Part shown: piece after piece, positions 18,984 to 32,020 of the stretch
How positions within the stretch are numbered: position 1 is the stretch's first letter
How the letters are laid out: each line of letters begins with the position of its first letter
NCBI RefSeq assembly: GCF_000380165.1
Contig: NZ_KB904691.1
Coordinates: 2,565 to 66,564, forward strand
From: Wenjunlia vitaminophila DSM 41686
GTDB lineage: Bacteria > Actinomycetota > Actinomycetes > Streptomycetales > Streptomycetaceae
DNA: 64,000 bases
Reading direction: 5' to 3'
Notes under the pieces: model-generated
The model's input: only the letters and a program-made list of their open reading frames with translations
The model's database searches: none
What the model was told of the DNA's origin: nothing
Translations under genes and position numbers: made by a program

Positions 18984-19454
18984 ATGAGCTACGTGGCTGC
19001 GGATGGTGGGGGATTCATGGCTGCACAACGTCACCATGAGCTCATTGAACACGCCTTCGCCGCACACGAGCGCAGGAGCCGTTCGCTGTGGGTGGAGGAG
19101 CCGGTCGGCCGGCGGCGGATGCCCGACCCGGTGCGACGGTCGGCGGTGCGGGCGGTGATCATCATCGCCCTGACGATCATCCAGGTGAACATCGCGGTGC
19201 TGGGCGCCCTGGCCGCCGCCTGGATCGCCGCCCCGATGACCCTGTCGGCGGTGGTCAGCACGATCATCGCCACATGGGCGGTGCTCGACGTCTGGGTCAC
19301 CCGTCAGGTCCACGTCCAGCGACACGGGGTGATCTCGGAACCGAGCAGCGTGGCCCGCGCACCCCGGGGACAGCGCGCGCAGGCTCGGCCGGGTCGCCCC
19401 GCCGACCCGCAGTCCCCCGGCTCGCCCTCCCCGCCCCGGCTGCGCGGCGCCTAG
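18984..19454 (+). CDS. Small two-helix membrane protein, unknown
   Basis: 156-aa protein if started at ATG 18984; an ATG at 19017 (after GGGGGA) is an alternative giving 145 aa. It has a charged N-terminus (HHELIEHAFAAHERRSRSLW), two adjacent membrane segments (AVIIIALTIIQVNIAVLGALAAAWI and LSAVVSTIIATWAVLDVWV, each in part) and a Pro/Arg-rich tail. No family recognised. Its stop overlaps the end of the converging SMC-like gene by 4 bp, so the two genes are tail-to-tail. Whether it is linked to the SMC trio is unknown. Confidence 0.65.
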   Translation: MSYVAADGGGFMAAQRHHELIEHAFAAHERRSRSLWVEEPVGRRRMPDPVRRSAVRAVIIIALTIIQVNIAVLGALAAAWIAAPMTLSAVVSTIIATWAVLDVWVTRQVHVQRHGVISEPSSVARAPRGQRAQARPGRPADPQSPGSPSPPRLRGA

Positions 19455-22400
19455 GCACCGGTCGGCTCCTGGGACCTCCGGAAGACCCGGGTGGCGGTGA
19501 CCTCCCCGTGGACCGCGCCGCCGTCCGGGGTCGGCAGCCCGGGGCGCAGGTGCTCCTCCACGGAGATGTACTTCAGCCCGGCCCGCAGGTCGGCGTCGTT
19601 GCGCAGCCTGATGACCAGGGGGAATTCGGCCAACGCGGTGGTGTCGAACAGGCCCGTGGTGTACAGCAACTGGACACCGAGGGCGTCCGCGAAGGACCGT
19701 TGGAGTTCCAGCAGGTAGGCGGCGTTCGCCCGGCCGATGGGATTGTCCAGGAACAGGGTGCCGGCGTGCCGGTGCCGGTCCCGTCCCCGGTCGTTGCTGC
19801 GCAGCGCCGCCATGGTGCAGTACAGGGCGATGGCGGCGGTGAGCAACTGGCCACCGGAGAAGACGTCGCCCATCTGGCCCACCGGCACCCGCTCGGCCCG
19901 CAGCACCGCGTCCGGCTTGAGGATCTCCACGGTGACGCCCTCGGGCTGCAGCGCCGCGTGCACGCCCTGCTGGAGCAGGGTGAGACCGTCCCGCCGGCCC
20001 CACTCGGCCTGGCGGGAGGCGCCGTTCTTCCGCACGGACGCCCGGGTGGCCTCGTCGATCACCTCGCCGAGGCGCTCGGTGAGCGTGGCCGGGTCGGGCT
20101 CGGCGAAGCGGATCCGCAGGAACTCCTGCCCTGACCACTCCCCCAGGCCCTCCGGCAGACGGGACAGCCGCTGCGCCGAGTGCAACGTGTCCAGGGCCGC
20201 CTCGACCAGCCCGCGCAACCGGTCCACGATGCTGTCCCGGTTGCGCAGCAGTTGCTCCAGTTCGTCGCTGAGCACCCGCAGCCGGGGGGCGAACGCGGCG
20301 GCCCAGGCCGGGGCGTGCTCGGGCAGCGAGGCGGCGGGCAGCTCCCGGATCTGCTGGCGGGCGGGCGTGCGCACCATCTCGAACCGGGCCGCGTTGGCGT
20401 GCCGGACCAGGACGTCGCACGACTCCCGGACGGCGTCCTGGGCAGCGGCCAGGTCGGCGGCGCAGCCCCGCAGGGAGCGGCGCGACTCGGCGGCCGCGGT
20501 GCGGGCCCGCTCCAGGTCGTCGGGGTACGCCGTGGGTTCCTCCGCTCCCTCCTCGCCCTGTGTGGTCGCGGCCGGCAGCAGGTCCCGCAGCAGCGCGGCG
20601 ACGTCGTCGAAGCCGGAGGCCCGTTCCTGGGCGGTGCGGTGGGCGCGCACCAGGGCGGCGTGGTCGGCGTGTGCCGACTCCCACGCCTCGGTGTCGGCCG
20701 CCAACCGCCCGTTCGCGGTGCGCAGCAGGGCCTGGGCGTGCTCGGCGTCCCGGGGCCGCAGGTCCTCGGGCAGCTCGGTGTGCGCGTCACCGTCGGCCGG
20801 GGCGTGGCGCTCCGCCTCCCCGCGCAGCCGGCCGAGGTGTTCGCTGGCCGCGGCCGCCCGCCCCTCCAGGGTGTGCACCAGCGCCTCCACCCGGGCCGCC
20901 GCGGCCTGTCGGGACGGGGCCTCGGCGCCGTCCGGGCCCTGGAGCAACGCGGCGGCGCGGGTGCGCACCTTGTTGGTGAGCCGGTCCAGGTCGGCCCGGG
21001 CCGCGCTCTCCTCGCCCTCCGCCCTGGCCTGTTCCGCGCGCAGGTCGGCCCCGACCCCCACCTTCTCGTACACCTGGGACGCGGAACGGTACGCCTCGCG
21101 GAGCGCGGCCAGGGGGGCGCTCGGTGGTTCCGTGGTGGGTTCCTCCGGCGCCCCGGCGATCTCGGCGCGCTCGGCACGCAGGGTGCGCGCGGTGCGCCGG
21201 GAGTCGTCGGCGGCGCGCTGGGCGGCCCGGCGGTCCTCGTCCGCGGCGCGCGCGAGGGCCAGGCACTCCAGGGCCCGGGCGTCGGCCGCCGCCCCGTCCT
21301 CGGCCAGCTCCGCCAACCGCCTGGTCGCCGCGGGGCGCTCCCGCAGTCGGCGGGCGAGCCCGGCCAGGGCGTCGGCGGCGCGGGAAGCCTGCTGCGCCTC
21401 CTGCTGGCGCTGGTCGCGCAGCAGTACCGCACGCGCGGCCTGCCGTTCCGCGTCGTCCGCGGTGGCCCGGGCCTCGGCGAGCCGGGCGCGCGCCTCGTCG
21501 TTCCTCGCGCGGGCGGCGGTCACCGCGTCGGCGAGGGCGGCCAGGTGGCCCGGCGGGCAGGCGGCGCGCCACGAGGCGAGCCGCCCGGCCAACGCCCGGT
21601 CGGCGGCGAGTCGGGCGGTCAGCGCCCGGATCTGTTCGTCGTGGTCCGTCACCCGGGCGCGCAGGACCCGCCGCTCGTCGTCCGCAGCGTGCTCGTCGTG
21701 CATCGCGGGGTTCGGCGGCACCAGGAAGACCTGCGGGTCGGTGGCGCCACCGGGCGGCGGCGGGGCGAGCAGGGCCGCGGGCGTGCCCACCGCCACGGCC
21801 GACCGCGGCAGCAGCGCGGCCGAGGCGAGCAGCTCGCGGGCCCGCTGGTAGGCGGTGGGGTCGGTGACCACGACACCGTCCACCAGCTCGGGCCTGGCCC
21901 CGAGCACCGTGGCGTGGTCCGCCGGGTCCACGGTCTGGGCCAGGAAACGCCAGCCAGGCAGGGCCGGGATGCCGTGCTCACCGAGGAGTTCCACGGTGGC
22001 CAGCACGTCGGGCCCGGGCGGCAGCAACCCGCCGTCGCCCAGCGCGGCCAGGATTCGGTTGTCGTCCGCCGCCGCCGTGCGCAGGTCGAACAACCGGCGC
22101 TCGGCCCCGGCGACGACCCCGTCGAGGAGTTCCTGGAGCCCGTCGGCGTTGGCGTCGAGCAGCGCGGGGGTCAGACCACCGAGCCGGCCTCCGCCCGTGT
22201 CCCGGCCGGACGCCGGCGGTCCCGCGGCGGGCGCCGCGGTGGTGGCCGGTCCCGGGGAACCGTCGGGGTCCGGCGCCGGTGCGCCGAGGAGTTCGGCGAG
22301 CCGCTGGTCCTCGGCGAGGCCCTGGGCAGCCCGCGCCGCGGTGGTGTGTGCGGTCTCCGCCGCGGCCAGCGCGTCGGCCGCGCGCGCCGCGGCCAGGTCG

Positions 22401-24097
22401 GCGCGGGCCACCTCGGCGAGGGCCTCGGCCCTCGCGGCGAGCGCCGCGTCGGCTTCCTGACGGGTCCGGGCCCAGGCCTCCTCCGAGGCACGGCCGGTCT
22501 CCGCGGCGGCCAACGCGGCGCGCACCCGGTCCTCGTCGGAAGCGGACTCCTCCAGCCAGCCGGCGCGCACCGCCTCCGCGGTCTCCCGCTCCACCTCGGC
22601 GAGGCGCTGGCGCAGGTGGTCGGCCTCGCTGCGGGCCCGTTGGGACTCGGTGGCCGCGGTGGTGGCGTCCCGGTGCGCGGTCTCCGACTCGCCCTGCAGC
22701 GCCTCGGCCCGCGCCTCCTGCTCGTCCGCCGCGGCGTCGGCGGCGTCGGCCGCCGTGTCCAGGGCGCGCACCAGCTCCCCGGCCGCCTGCGCCCGGGCGG
22801 CGAGGGCCGGCGCCGCGTCCCGCTCCGCCTCCCGGATGGCCGCGGCGACCCGGGCGGAGCGGTCAGCGGCGGCCCGGTGCCGCAGCACCAGCTCGGCCGC
22901 CTGCCAGGCGGCCTGCGCGGTGCGGGCGTCGGCCAGTTCACGGCGCACCGCGGCGGCCCGCTTCTCCCCCGCGGCCAGCCCGAGGGTGGCGTGTCGGTGG
23001 GCGAGTTCAGCGGCGATCAGGGCGCTGCGTTCGCGCGCCGCCTCGGCCGTCGTCACCGCGTCGGCGGCGTGTGCCACCTGCTCGGCGAGGTCCGCGGCGT
23101 ACCGGCGTTCCTGTCGGGCGCGCGCGGCGAGCTGCTGGGAGAGCCGGCGGGTGCGGCGCTCGGCCTCGGCGTGGATGCCGCGTGCCCGTCCCCTGGCTTC
23201 GGTGGCCTCCACCACGAGGTTGAGCAACCGCACCGAGCCGGCGGTGAAGTCCCGCTCCGCGGTCAGTTCGGCACGCCGGCCCAGCTTGTTGGCGAAGCCG
23301 TGCACCAGGTCGGCGAGTCCGTCGGTGTCGCGGGTGTCGGTGACCGCGCGGAGCAGCAGGTCCACGAAGTCCATGTCGTGGCGGACCGCGAACAGGCCGG
23401 CGGCCTCGCCCTCGTCGGCGTTCATCTCCCGTTGGTAGCGGAAGAGTTCGGGGTCGAGTCCGAGGGTGCCGAGGTGCTCGTTCCAGCGCTCGTGGATCTC
23501 CTCCCAGACGACCTCCAGGTGCGGGTACGTCCTGCCGGCCTCGGTGAGGACGTCCCGGAACCCCTTCATGGTGCGGCGGCGGCCCCGTGCCCCGGCCACA
23601 CCGGGCTCGGCCACGGGCAGCGCGTCCAGGGACATGCCGGGGCCGGGCCGGAAGGAGTACCAGCTCTCGGCGAACCTGCGGGGGTCGGAGGAGACCTGCC
23701 GCCCGCGCCACTCGCTGACCTTGCCGACGACGACGAGTTCACCGGTGCGGGTGTGCTGCCACTCCAGGGCGACGTGCCCGCAGTCGTCGGCGAGCAGGAA
23801 CTTGCGCAGCACCCCGGAGCTGGCCCCGCCGAGGGTGTTCCGGTGGCCGGGCAGCATCACCGAGAAGATCAGTTTGAGCAGCACCGACTTGCCGCCGCCG
23901 TTCTCCAGGAAGATCACACCGGCCGGCGCGGGCCGACGGGGCGGGCCCTGCGGCTCGTCGTCCTCGAAGATGTCGGTCTGCCGCGGGGCCGGGTTCGGCA
24001 CGGGTCCACCGACCCCGCGGAGGTCCAGGACGGTGTCCGCGTAGCGGGCCCCGGCGGGACCGATGGAGTACAGACGGACCCGGGACAGCTCGTACAT
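19451..24097 (-). CDS. SMC/MukB/JetC-like coiled-coil ATPase
   Basis: 1548-aa protein of SMC architecture: N-terminal ATPase half with Walker A ENGGGKS (residues 65-71), very long Ala/Glu/Arg-rich coiled coils (about 270-590 and 830-1300), a central globular hinge-like part (about 640-800, around LLDGVVAGAERRLFDLR and VDGVVVTDPTAY), then a C-terminal head with signature FSGGQ (SGGQ 1414-1417) and Walker B LFLDNP. The residue after the Walker B Asp1451 is Asn1452 where SMC proteins have the catalytic Glu. It is the third gene of a minus-strand operon with kleisin-like and MukE-like partners, the order of MukFEB and Wadjet jetABC. Predicted DNA-loop-extruding ATPase for chromosome organisation or plasmid defence; the choice cannot be made here. 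Confidence 0.8.
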   Translation of the reverse strand: MYELSRVRLYSIGPAGARYADTVLDLRGVGGPVPNPAPRQTDIFEDDEPQGPPRRPAPAGVIFLENGGGKSVLLKLIFSVMLPGHRNTLGGASSGVLRKFLLADDCGHVALEWQHTRTGELVVVGKVSEWRGRQVSSDPRRFAESWYSFRPGPGMSLDALPVAEPGVAGARGRRRTMKGFRDVLTEAGRTYPHLEVVWEEIHERWNEHLGTLGLDPELFRYQREMNADEGEAAGLFAVRHDMDFVDLLLRAVTDTRDTDGLADLVHGFANKLGRRAELTAERDFTAGSVRLLNLVVEATEARGRARGIHAEAERRTRRLSQQLAARARQERRYAADLAEQVAHAADAVTTAEAARERSALIAAELAHRHATLGLAAGEKRAAAVRRELADARTAQAAWQAAELVLRHRAAADRSARVAAAIREAERDAAPALAARAQAAGELVRALDTAADAADAAADEQEARAEALQGESETAHRDATTAATESQRARSEADHLRQRLAEVERETAEAVRAGWLEESASDEDRVRAALAAAETGRASEEAWARTRQEADAALAARAEALAEVARADLAAARAADALAAAETAHTTAARAAQGLAEDQRLAELLGAPAPDPDGSPGPATTAAPAAGPPASGRDTGGGRLGGLTPALLDANADGLQELLDGVVAGAERRLFDLRTAAADDNRILAALGDGGLLPPGPDVLATVELLGEHGIPALPGWRFLAQTVDPADHATVLGARPELVDGVVVTDPTAYQRARELLASAALLPRSAVAVGTPAALLAPPPPGGATDPQVFLVPPNPAMHDEHAADDERRVLRARVTDHDEQIRALTARLAADRALAGRLASWRAACPPGHLAALADAVTAARARNDEARARLAEARATADDAERQAARAVLLRDQRQQEAQQASRAADALAGLARRLRERPAATRRLAELAEDGAAADARALECLALARAADEDRRAAQRAADDSRRTARTLRAERAEIAGAPEEPTTEPPSAPLAALREAYRSASQVYEKVGVGADLRAEQARAEGEESAARADLDRLTNKVRTRAAALLQGPDGAEAPSRQAAAARVEALVHTLEGRAAAASEHLGRLRGEAERHAPADGDAHTELPEDLRPRDAEHAQALLRTANGRLAADTEAWESAHADHAALVRAHRTAQERASGFDDVAALLRDLLPAATTQGEEGAEEPTAYPDDLERARTAAAESRRSLRGCAADLAAAQDAVRESCDVLVRHANAARFEMVRTPARQQIRELPAASLPEHAPAWAAAFAPRLRVLSDELEQLLRNRDSIVDRLRGLVEAALDTLHSAQRLSRLPEGLGEWSGQEFLRIRFAEPDPATLTERLGEVIDEATRASVRKNGASRQAEWGRRDGLTLLQQGVHAALQPEGVTVEILKPDAVLRAERVPVGQMGDVFSGGQLLTAAIALYCTMAALRSNDRGRDRHRHAGTLFLDNPIGRANAAYLLELQRSFADALGVQLLYTTGLFDTTALAEFPLVIRLRNDADLRAGLKYISVEEHLRPGLPTPDGGAVHGEVTATRVFRRSQEPTGA

Positions 24098-24198
24098 GGC
24101 GCTTTCTCGTGCTCGGGCCGGCCCTCCGCGGGGGCGGGCTGGCTGTGGACTGCGGACGGGGGCCGGTGCCGGCCCCGACGGGTGGAGGTCGAATCAGG

Positions 24199-25119
24199 TC
24201 AGGTCAGGGAGTGGTACGGCAGGACGGCGCCGTCCGCCAGGTCCTCGTCCTGGTCGCCCGGCAGCAGCACCGGGGTGCCGTCGCTGATCGGAACCACCCC
24301 CAGGTCGAGGAGCTCGGCCATGGCCGCGCTCGACGCCAGGTCGCGGACCTGGAGCTGGTACCGGGCGGTGGTGCGGTACGTGCCGCCCGCCTCGTCCCCG
24401 GTCCGGTGCAGGAACCCGGAGTCGGCCAGGAAGGCCACGGCCTTGCCCACGATTCCCGTGGTGGAGCCGGAGAGCCTGCGGGCGTCCTTCGTCGCCCCGG
24501 TGGCGCTGCGCCGGGTGTACACCCGCCAGGCGGCTTCGAGGCCGGGGCTCTCCGACGCGGGATCGGTGTTCTCCCCGGCCTGTTCCGCCCTTTCCTGGAG
24601 GCGGCGGCACGCCTGCCGGACGAACGCGTCCACCCCGTGCACGCTGATCCGCCCGACGTAGCCGTCGTCGGCCAGGTCCTGGGGGCGGGGGAACGCGAGC
24701 GCGGCCACGGCCAGGTGGGCGAGCCCGTGCAGGAAGCGGTCCGTGGAGTCGGCGGCGGCACGGCGGGAGTAGTCCCCCAGGCGCACTCCGAACACCGAGT
24801 CCTCGGCGGCGGCCACCGCCATCCCCGCCCTAGTGGACACCTCGAGCACCACCAGTCCCAGGCCGGCGGCGACCGCGTCGACGAGCCGGGCGAAGGAGGG
24901 GTCCTCGCCGTGCCTGCGGATCAGCTCGGCGTACTGCGGGTCGCGGGCCGGCAGGAGCCGGGTGCGCAGGCCGAACGCCACCAGCCGGGCGGCGTCCGTC
25001 ACGTCGGCGGGGGTGACCGGGGCCGGACCGCGGTCCTCGCGCCGCCGGTCGCCGCCGGGAACGTCGTCGTACCCCCCGCCCGGCGCGGGGGCGTAGGGCT
25101 CCGCTGGGGTGTCGGTCAC
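24199..25119 (-). CDS. MukE/JetB-like winged-helix partner of the SMC ATPase
   Basis: 306-aa protein with a disordered acidic N-terminus (about 35 residues), then alpha-helical sequence and, near residues 215-270, a winged-helix-like stretch (GIVGKAVAFLADSGFLHRTG, then GTYRTTARYQLQVRDL). Size, position between the kleisin-like and SMC-like genes and the C-terminal winged helix match MukE/MksE/JetB proteins, but the primary sequence is not one I recognise, so the call rests mainly on context. The gap to the SMC gene is 101 bp and to the upstream gene 100 bp. Confidence 0.6.
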   Translation of the reverse strand: MTDTPAEPYAPAPGGGYDDVPGGDRRREDRGPAPVTPADVTDAARLVAFGLRTRLLPARDPQYAELIRRHGEDPSFARLVDAVAAGLGLVVLEVSTRAGMAVAAAEDSVFGVRLGDYSRRAAADSTDRFLHGLAHLAVAALAFPRPQDLADDGYVGRISVHGVDAFVRQACRRLQERAEQAGENTDPASESPGLEAAWRVYTRRSATGATKDARRLSGSTTGIVGKAVAFLADSGFLHRTGDEAGGTYRTTARYQLQVRDLASSAAMAELLDLGVVPISDGTPVLLPGDQDEDLADGAVLPYHSLT

Positions 25120-25219
25120 GGTCGGGGTCCCTTCCTGCCGCCCGTCCGGGCGCGTGTCCAGCCGCTGACGCCGGGGCGTGCACGGCGCCCCGGGGTCCGT
25201 CCTTCCGGCCCGGGCGCGG

Positions 25220-26725
25220 TCATGACGCGCGCTCCGCGGCCATCCCGGTGACGTCGAGCAGCGCGGTTCCGACGATCAGGTCCGCCCCGCCGAACTCGGG
25301 GTCGTCCAGGGGCGTCCCGTCGTCCCTGGCGAACAACAGCCGCCGCTCGCCCTGCCGGTACGCGACCCCCACCGGAGGACTCGCCGCGTGCACGGCGAGC
25401 AGCGTCACCAGGTAGGGCAGCTCGGGGTCGAGGGTGCGGGCCTCGGTGAGCAGGCCGGAGAGCCGGCGCGGGGCGTCGGCCGGCAGGTCGAGCAGCCGCA
25501 GCGCGGTGTCCATCTGACGGGACGTGAACCGGCTGTCGTCCGGGGTGGCCACCAGCTCGGGCTCGGGCAGCTCGGCGCCCAGGTGGTCGCGCTCGAGCGG
25601 CGGGGAGAGCAGCAGCTCCACCAGGTCCGCGACGCGCACCGCGGCGGGGTTGCGCAACCCGGCGCCCCGGGCGAAGAAGGCGTCGGTGACCCGGGTCGCG
25701 TCGGCCACGGGCATCGGCAGCAACGGGGCCAGGAGCTGCCCGTACAGGTCGGTGCCGGCCCGGCCGGGCGGCGCGGCGAACGCCTGGCGGTCCTGCTCGG
25801 CCCGGAACAGGGGTCCGGCCTCCAGCAGCCGGGACTGGAGCTGGGTGTGCCGACGGATGCAGTCCTTGACGATGTCCACCAGCTCCGCGGCCCGCCGCTT
25901 GTGCTCGGCCTTCCTGGGGTCGTCGGCGTCCGCCTCGTCCCTGACCCGGCGGATGTTGGTCAGGATGGCGTTCTCGTGGCGGTACCGGTCGGCGACGTGC
26001 TCAAGCGCCTCGGCGATCAGGTCCGGCACGCGGTTCAGCCAGTCCACGGCGCGCACGTCTCGTCGCGTGGCCTCCAGGGCGCGGCGGAGCGACTCGGCGT
26101 ACTGCACCGTGCGGTACCGCGCCTGTTCCGCGGCGAGCTGCGCGTCGGCGAGCCGTCCGCGCCCGATGAGCACCTCGAGCTTGACCTCGGCGGCGATCTG
26201 GGCGCTGGTGACGTCCGTGTCCAGCGCACCCACCAGCACGTTGACCGCCTCGTCGGTGGTGCGCAGGTAGACGCCGCCGTCGGGCCCGGGGACCTCCTCG
26301 ATCAGCTTGAAGTCGTAGTCCCGGCGGACGTAGGCGCCGTCCGGTCCGAACGTCCCGTACACCGCGCGGAACCCGCGGTCCACGCTGCCGACGTTGATCA
26401 GATTCTCCAGCACCCAACGGGCGACCCGCTCGTGCTCCTCCGCGGGGCGCTCCGGCGCCTGGGCAGCGACCCGGGGCAGCAGCCGGCCGATCACCTGCTC
26501 GTGCTCCGCCCCCGTGTCGAAGTCCATGCTCAACGTCACCAGGTCGATCGCCGCCAACGCCACCTCCGCCATGGAGTACACCGCGTACTCCCCGGCCAGG
26601 TTCGCCTTGCGGGCGTCCAGGTCGTGCAACGGCGCGGTGCAGGCGAGCGCGCGCAGGCGGCGGGCGAGCCCCTCGTCCGCGGCGGGCCCGGGCGCTGGCC
26701 GGGAAACGGTGGCGGTCACCCGCAC
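25220..26725 (-). CDS. MukF/JetA-like kleisin subunit
   Basis: 501-aa, mainly helical protein. The N-terminal region (about 30-180) resembles the winged-helix part of MukF/JetA (DARKANLAGEYAVYSMAEVAL; a beta hairpin with YDFKLIEE and GVYLRTTDEAVNVLV). The middle (about 180-320) is a helical bundle of Arg/Glu/Ala-rich heptads, and the C-terminal 150 residues form another globular part that would contact the SMC head. First gene of the trio. Two GTG starts are possible (26725 and 26719); neither has a ribosome site, and TAGTCT just upstream could be the -10 of a leaderless mRNA. No JetD-like nuclease gene is adjacent on either side. Confidence 0.6.
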   Translation of the reverse strand: MRVTATVSRPAPGPAADEGLARRLRALACTAPLHDLDARKANLAGEYAVYSMAEVALAAIDLVTLSMDFDTGAEHEQVIGRLLPRVAAQAPERPAEEHERVARWVLENLINVGSVDRGFRAVYGTFGPDGAYVRRDYDFKLIEEVPGPDGGVYLRTTDEAVNVLVGALDTDVTSAQIAAEVKLEVLIGRGRLADAQLAAEQARYRTVQYAESLRRALEATRRDVRAVDWLNRVPDLIAEALEHVADRYRHENAILTNIRRVRDEADADDPRKAEHKRRAAELVDIVKDCIRRHTQLQSRLLEAGPLFRAEQDRQAFAAPPGRAGTDLYGQLLAPLLPMPVADATRVTDAFFARGAGLRNPAAVRVADLVELLLSPPLERDHLGAELPEPELVATPDDSRFTSRQMDTALRLLDLPADAPRRLSGLLTEARTLDPELPYLVTLLAVHAASPPVGVAYRQGERRLLFARDDGTPLDDPEFGGADLIVGTALLDVTGMAAERAS

Positions 26726-26822
26726 AGACTAGGGGCTGCCACGGACGCCTCCGTCCCGGTGGGGCGGTTCCCGGCCTGCCGGTACACGCGCCGCGGACCC
26801 TCCCGGAGGGGGTGACGCGCCG

Positions 26823-30566
<3,744 letters not shown>

Positions 30567-30622
30567 GCGGGCATTGTCCCAAAGCCGACCCGGCCCCGGC
30601 CCCGAAGAGTGCACACGCGGGG

Positions 30623-32020
30623 TCAGTTCGCCCTGAGCCGGCCCCGGACGGCGGTCTGCACCTCTGCCTCCTCCGCCGGGTCGGCGGCGAGCCTGCGCAG
30701 TCGGGCCAGCACCCGGACGTCACCGATGGCGGCGTGTCTCGCGGCCAGTTCCCGGGTGTTCTCCTCACAGTCCCAGAGGCACTCCACCGCGAACCCCTCG
30801 GGGAACGACGGGTCACACGCAGAGAGCGCGTGGGCGACGGTGCCCCGCAGGTGGGAGGAGGAGGTCTCGCGGTAGACGTGGCGCAGCAGCGGGGCGGCGC
30901 AGGGCACGGGGAACCTGGCGACGCCCTCCACCAGGGCGGCCAGGCCCGGGCCGTCGGGGCCCTCGCACCGGACCTGGCGGCGCAGGGCGGCCAGCACCGC
31001 CGGGGCGTCGCGCTCGCTCCCGGCGCAGGCGAGCATCCGGGCGGCTGCCAGGCCGAGGGAGTCGTCGCGGACGCACCACGCCCTGGCCCGTTGCAGGGCC
31101 TCGTCGGTGCGCATCCGCTGGAAGACCTCGAGGGCGACGTGGGACACCCGGGGCAGCGGGTCGGCGGCGGCGCACTCGACGAGGGCGAGCGCCGCGGGGT
31201 CGTGGCGGTCGACGAGGTGGCGCAGGGCCGCGGCGCGGGCGGCCTCCGGGCCCCGGCGGGCGGCGAGCAGGAGTTCCGGGCGGTCCTGCGGGGTGGCGAC
31301 CACGGCCAGGCAGCGCGCGGCGGGCGCGTCGCGGTGTTCGGCCGGGTGGGCGTCGAGGCCGGCCTGGGCCCAGGCGAGCACCTCCGTCACGCTCCAGCCC
31401 GGGGTGGGGCCGCTGGGCCGTAGCTGGCGTTGCCAGCGGCTGAAACTGGCCTGTTCCTGGGCGGCGCGGACCCGGGGGTGGTCCAGGGCCCACAGCCGCC
31501 AGGGCCTCGGCTCGTACGCCTCGGTGACCGCACGGCACAGCGCGGCGTCGCCGTCGCGGTCGCCGGGGAACCTGGCCAGTACGGCGGGACCGAGTGCCCG
31601 CAACCCCTCGTCGTCGTCCCGCAGGGCGAGCTCGTCCAGGGCCCAGGCCCAGTTGGCGCCCACGGCGGCGTACCCGCGCAGCAGGTCCCGGGCGTCCCGC
31701 CGGCCGTAGCCTGTGAGGTGGCCGAGGACGGACAGCGCGAGGCCGGTGCGCTGCTCGTCGTCGTCCAGGGAGTCGTCGGGGTGGAAGAGGTGGTGCTCGA
31801 TCCCGTCCAGTTCGCCCTCGAGCTCGCTGTACAACCGGGCGTAGTACAGGGAGCGCGACTCCACGCGCCAGTCCCGGCGGGGGTCGCGCAGGACGCAACT
31901 CTCCAACGCGGCGAGCGCGTCGGCCCGCCGCGCCGCGAGGGCGTGCAGGGTCCCGTCCCCTCGGCCTCTTTGCAGAAGACCGAGAAGGGACCCGCTGGGC
32001 GCTATGTCTGGGTCGAACAT
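30623..32020 (-). CDS. HEAT-repeat protein, conserved in actinomycetes
   Basis: 465-aa protein built of repeated helix pairs (for example AALRHLVDRHDPAALALVECAAADPLPRV, seen in part, and AALVEGVARFPVPCAAPLLRHVYR). The N-terminus MFDPDIAPSGSLLGLLQRGR is one I recall from Streptomyces orthologues of unknown function, and this sets the start at ATG 32020 although no ribosome site is seen; the frame extends to 32056. Helical-repeat proteins of this kind usually bind other proteins. It stops 57 bp before the oxoprolinase gene start, so they may be co-transcribed. Function unknown. Confidence 0.8.
   Translation of the reverse strand: MFDPDIAPSGSLLGLLQRGRGDGTLHALAARRADALAALESCVLRDPRRDWRVESRSLYYARLYSELEGELDGIEHHLFHPDDSLDDDEQRTGLALSVLGHLTGYGRRDARDLLRGYAAVGANWAWALDELALRDDDEGLRALGPAVLARFPGDRDGDAALCRAVTEAYEPRPWRLWALDHPRVRAAQEQASFSRWQRQLRPSGPTPGWSVTEVLAWAQAGLDAHPAEHRDAPAARCLAVVATPQDRPELLLAARRGPEAARAAALRHLVDRHDPAALALVECAAADPLPRVSHVALEVFQRMRTDEALQRARAWCVRDDSLGLAAARMLACAGSERDAPAVLAALRRQVRCEGPDGPGLAALVEGVARFPVPCAAPLLRHVYRETSSSHLRGTVAHALSACDPSFPEGFAVECLWDCEENTRELAARHAAIGDVRVLARLRRLAADPAEEAEVQTAVRGRLRAN

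Noticed and set aside
20180-24661. Very long plus-strand open frame (1493 codons) opposite the SMC-like gene
   Set aside because: It is the antisense of high-GC, Ala/Glu/Arg-rich coiled coil; the product is low-complexity Gly/Arg/Val without motifs, and the minus strand has clear ATPase motifs.
19451-26725. Calling the SMC trio a complete Wadjet system
   Set aside because: The required JetD nuclease is not adjacent and the MukE- and MukF-like assignments rest partly on context.
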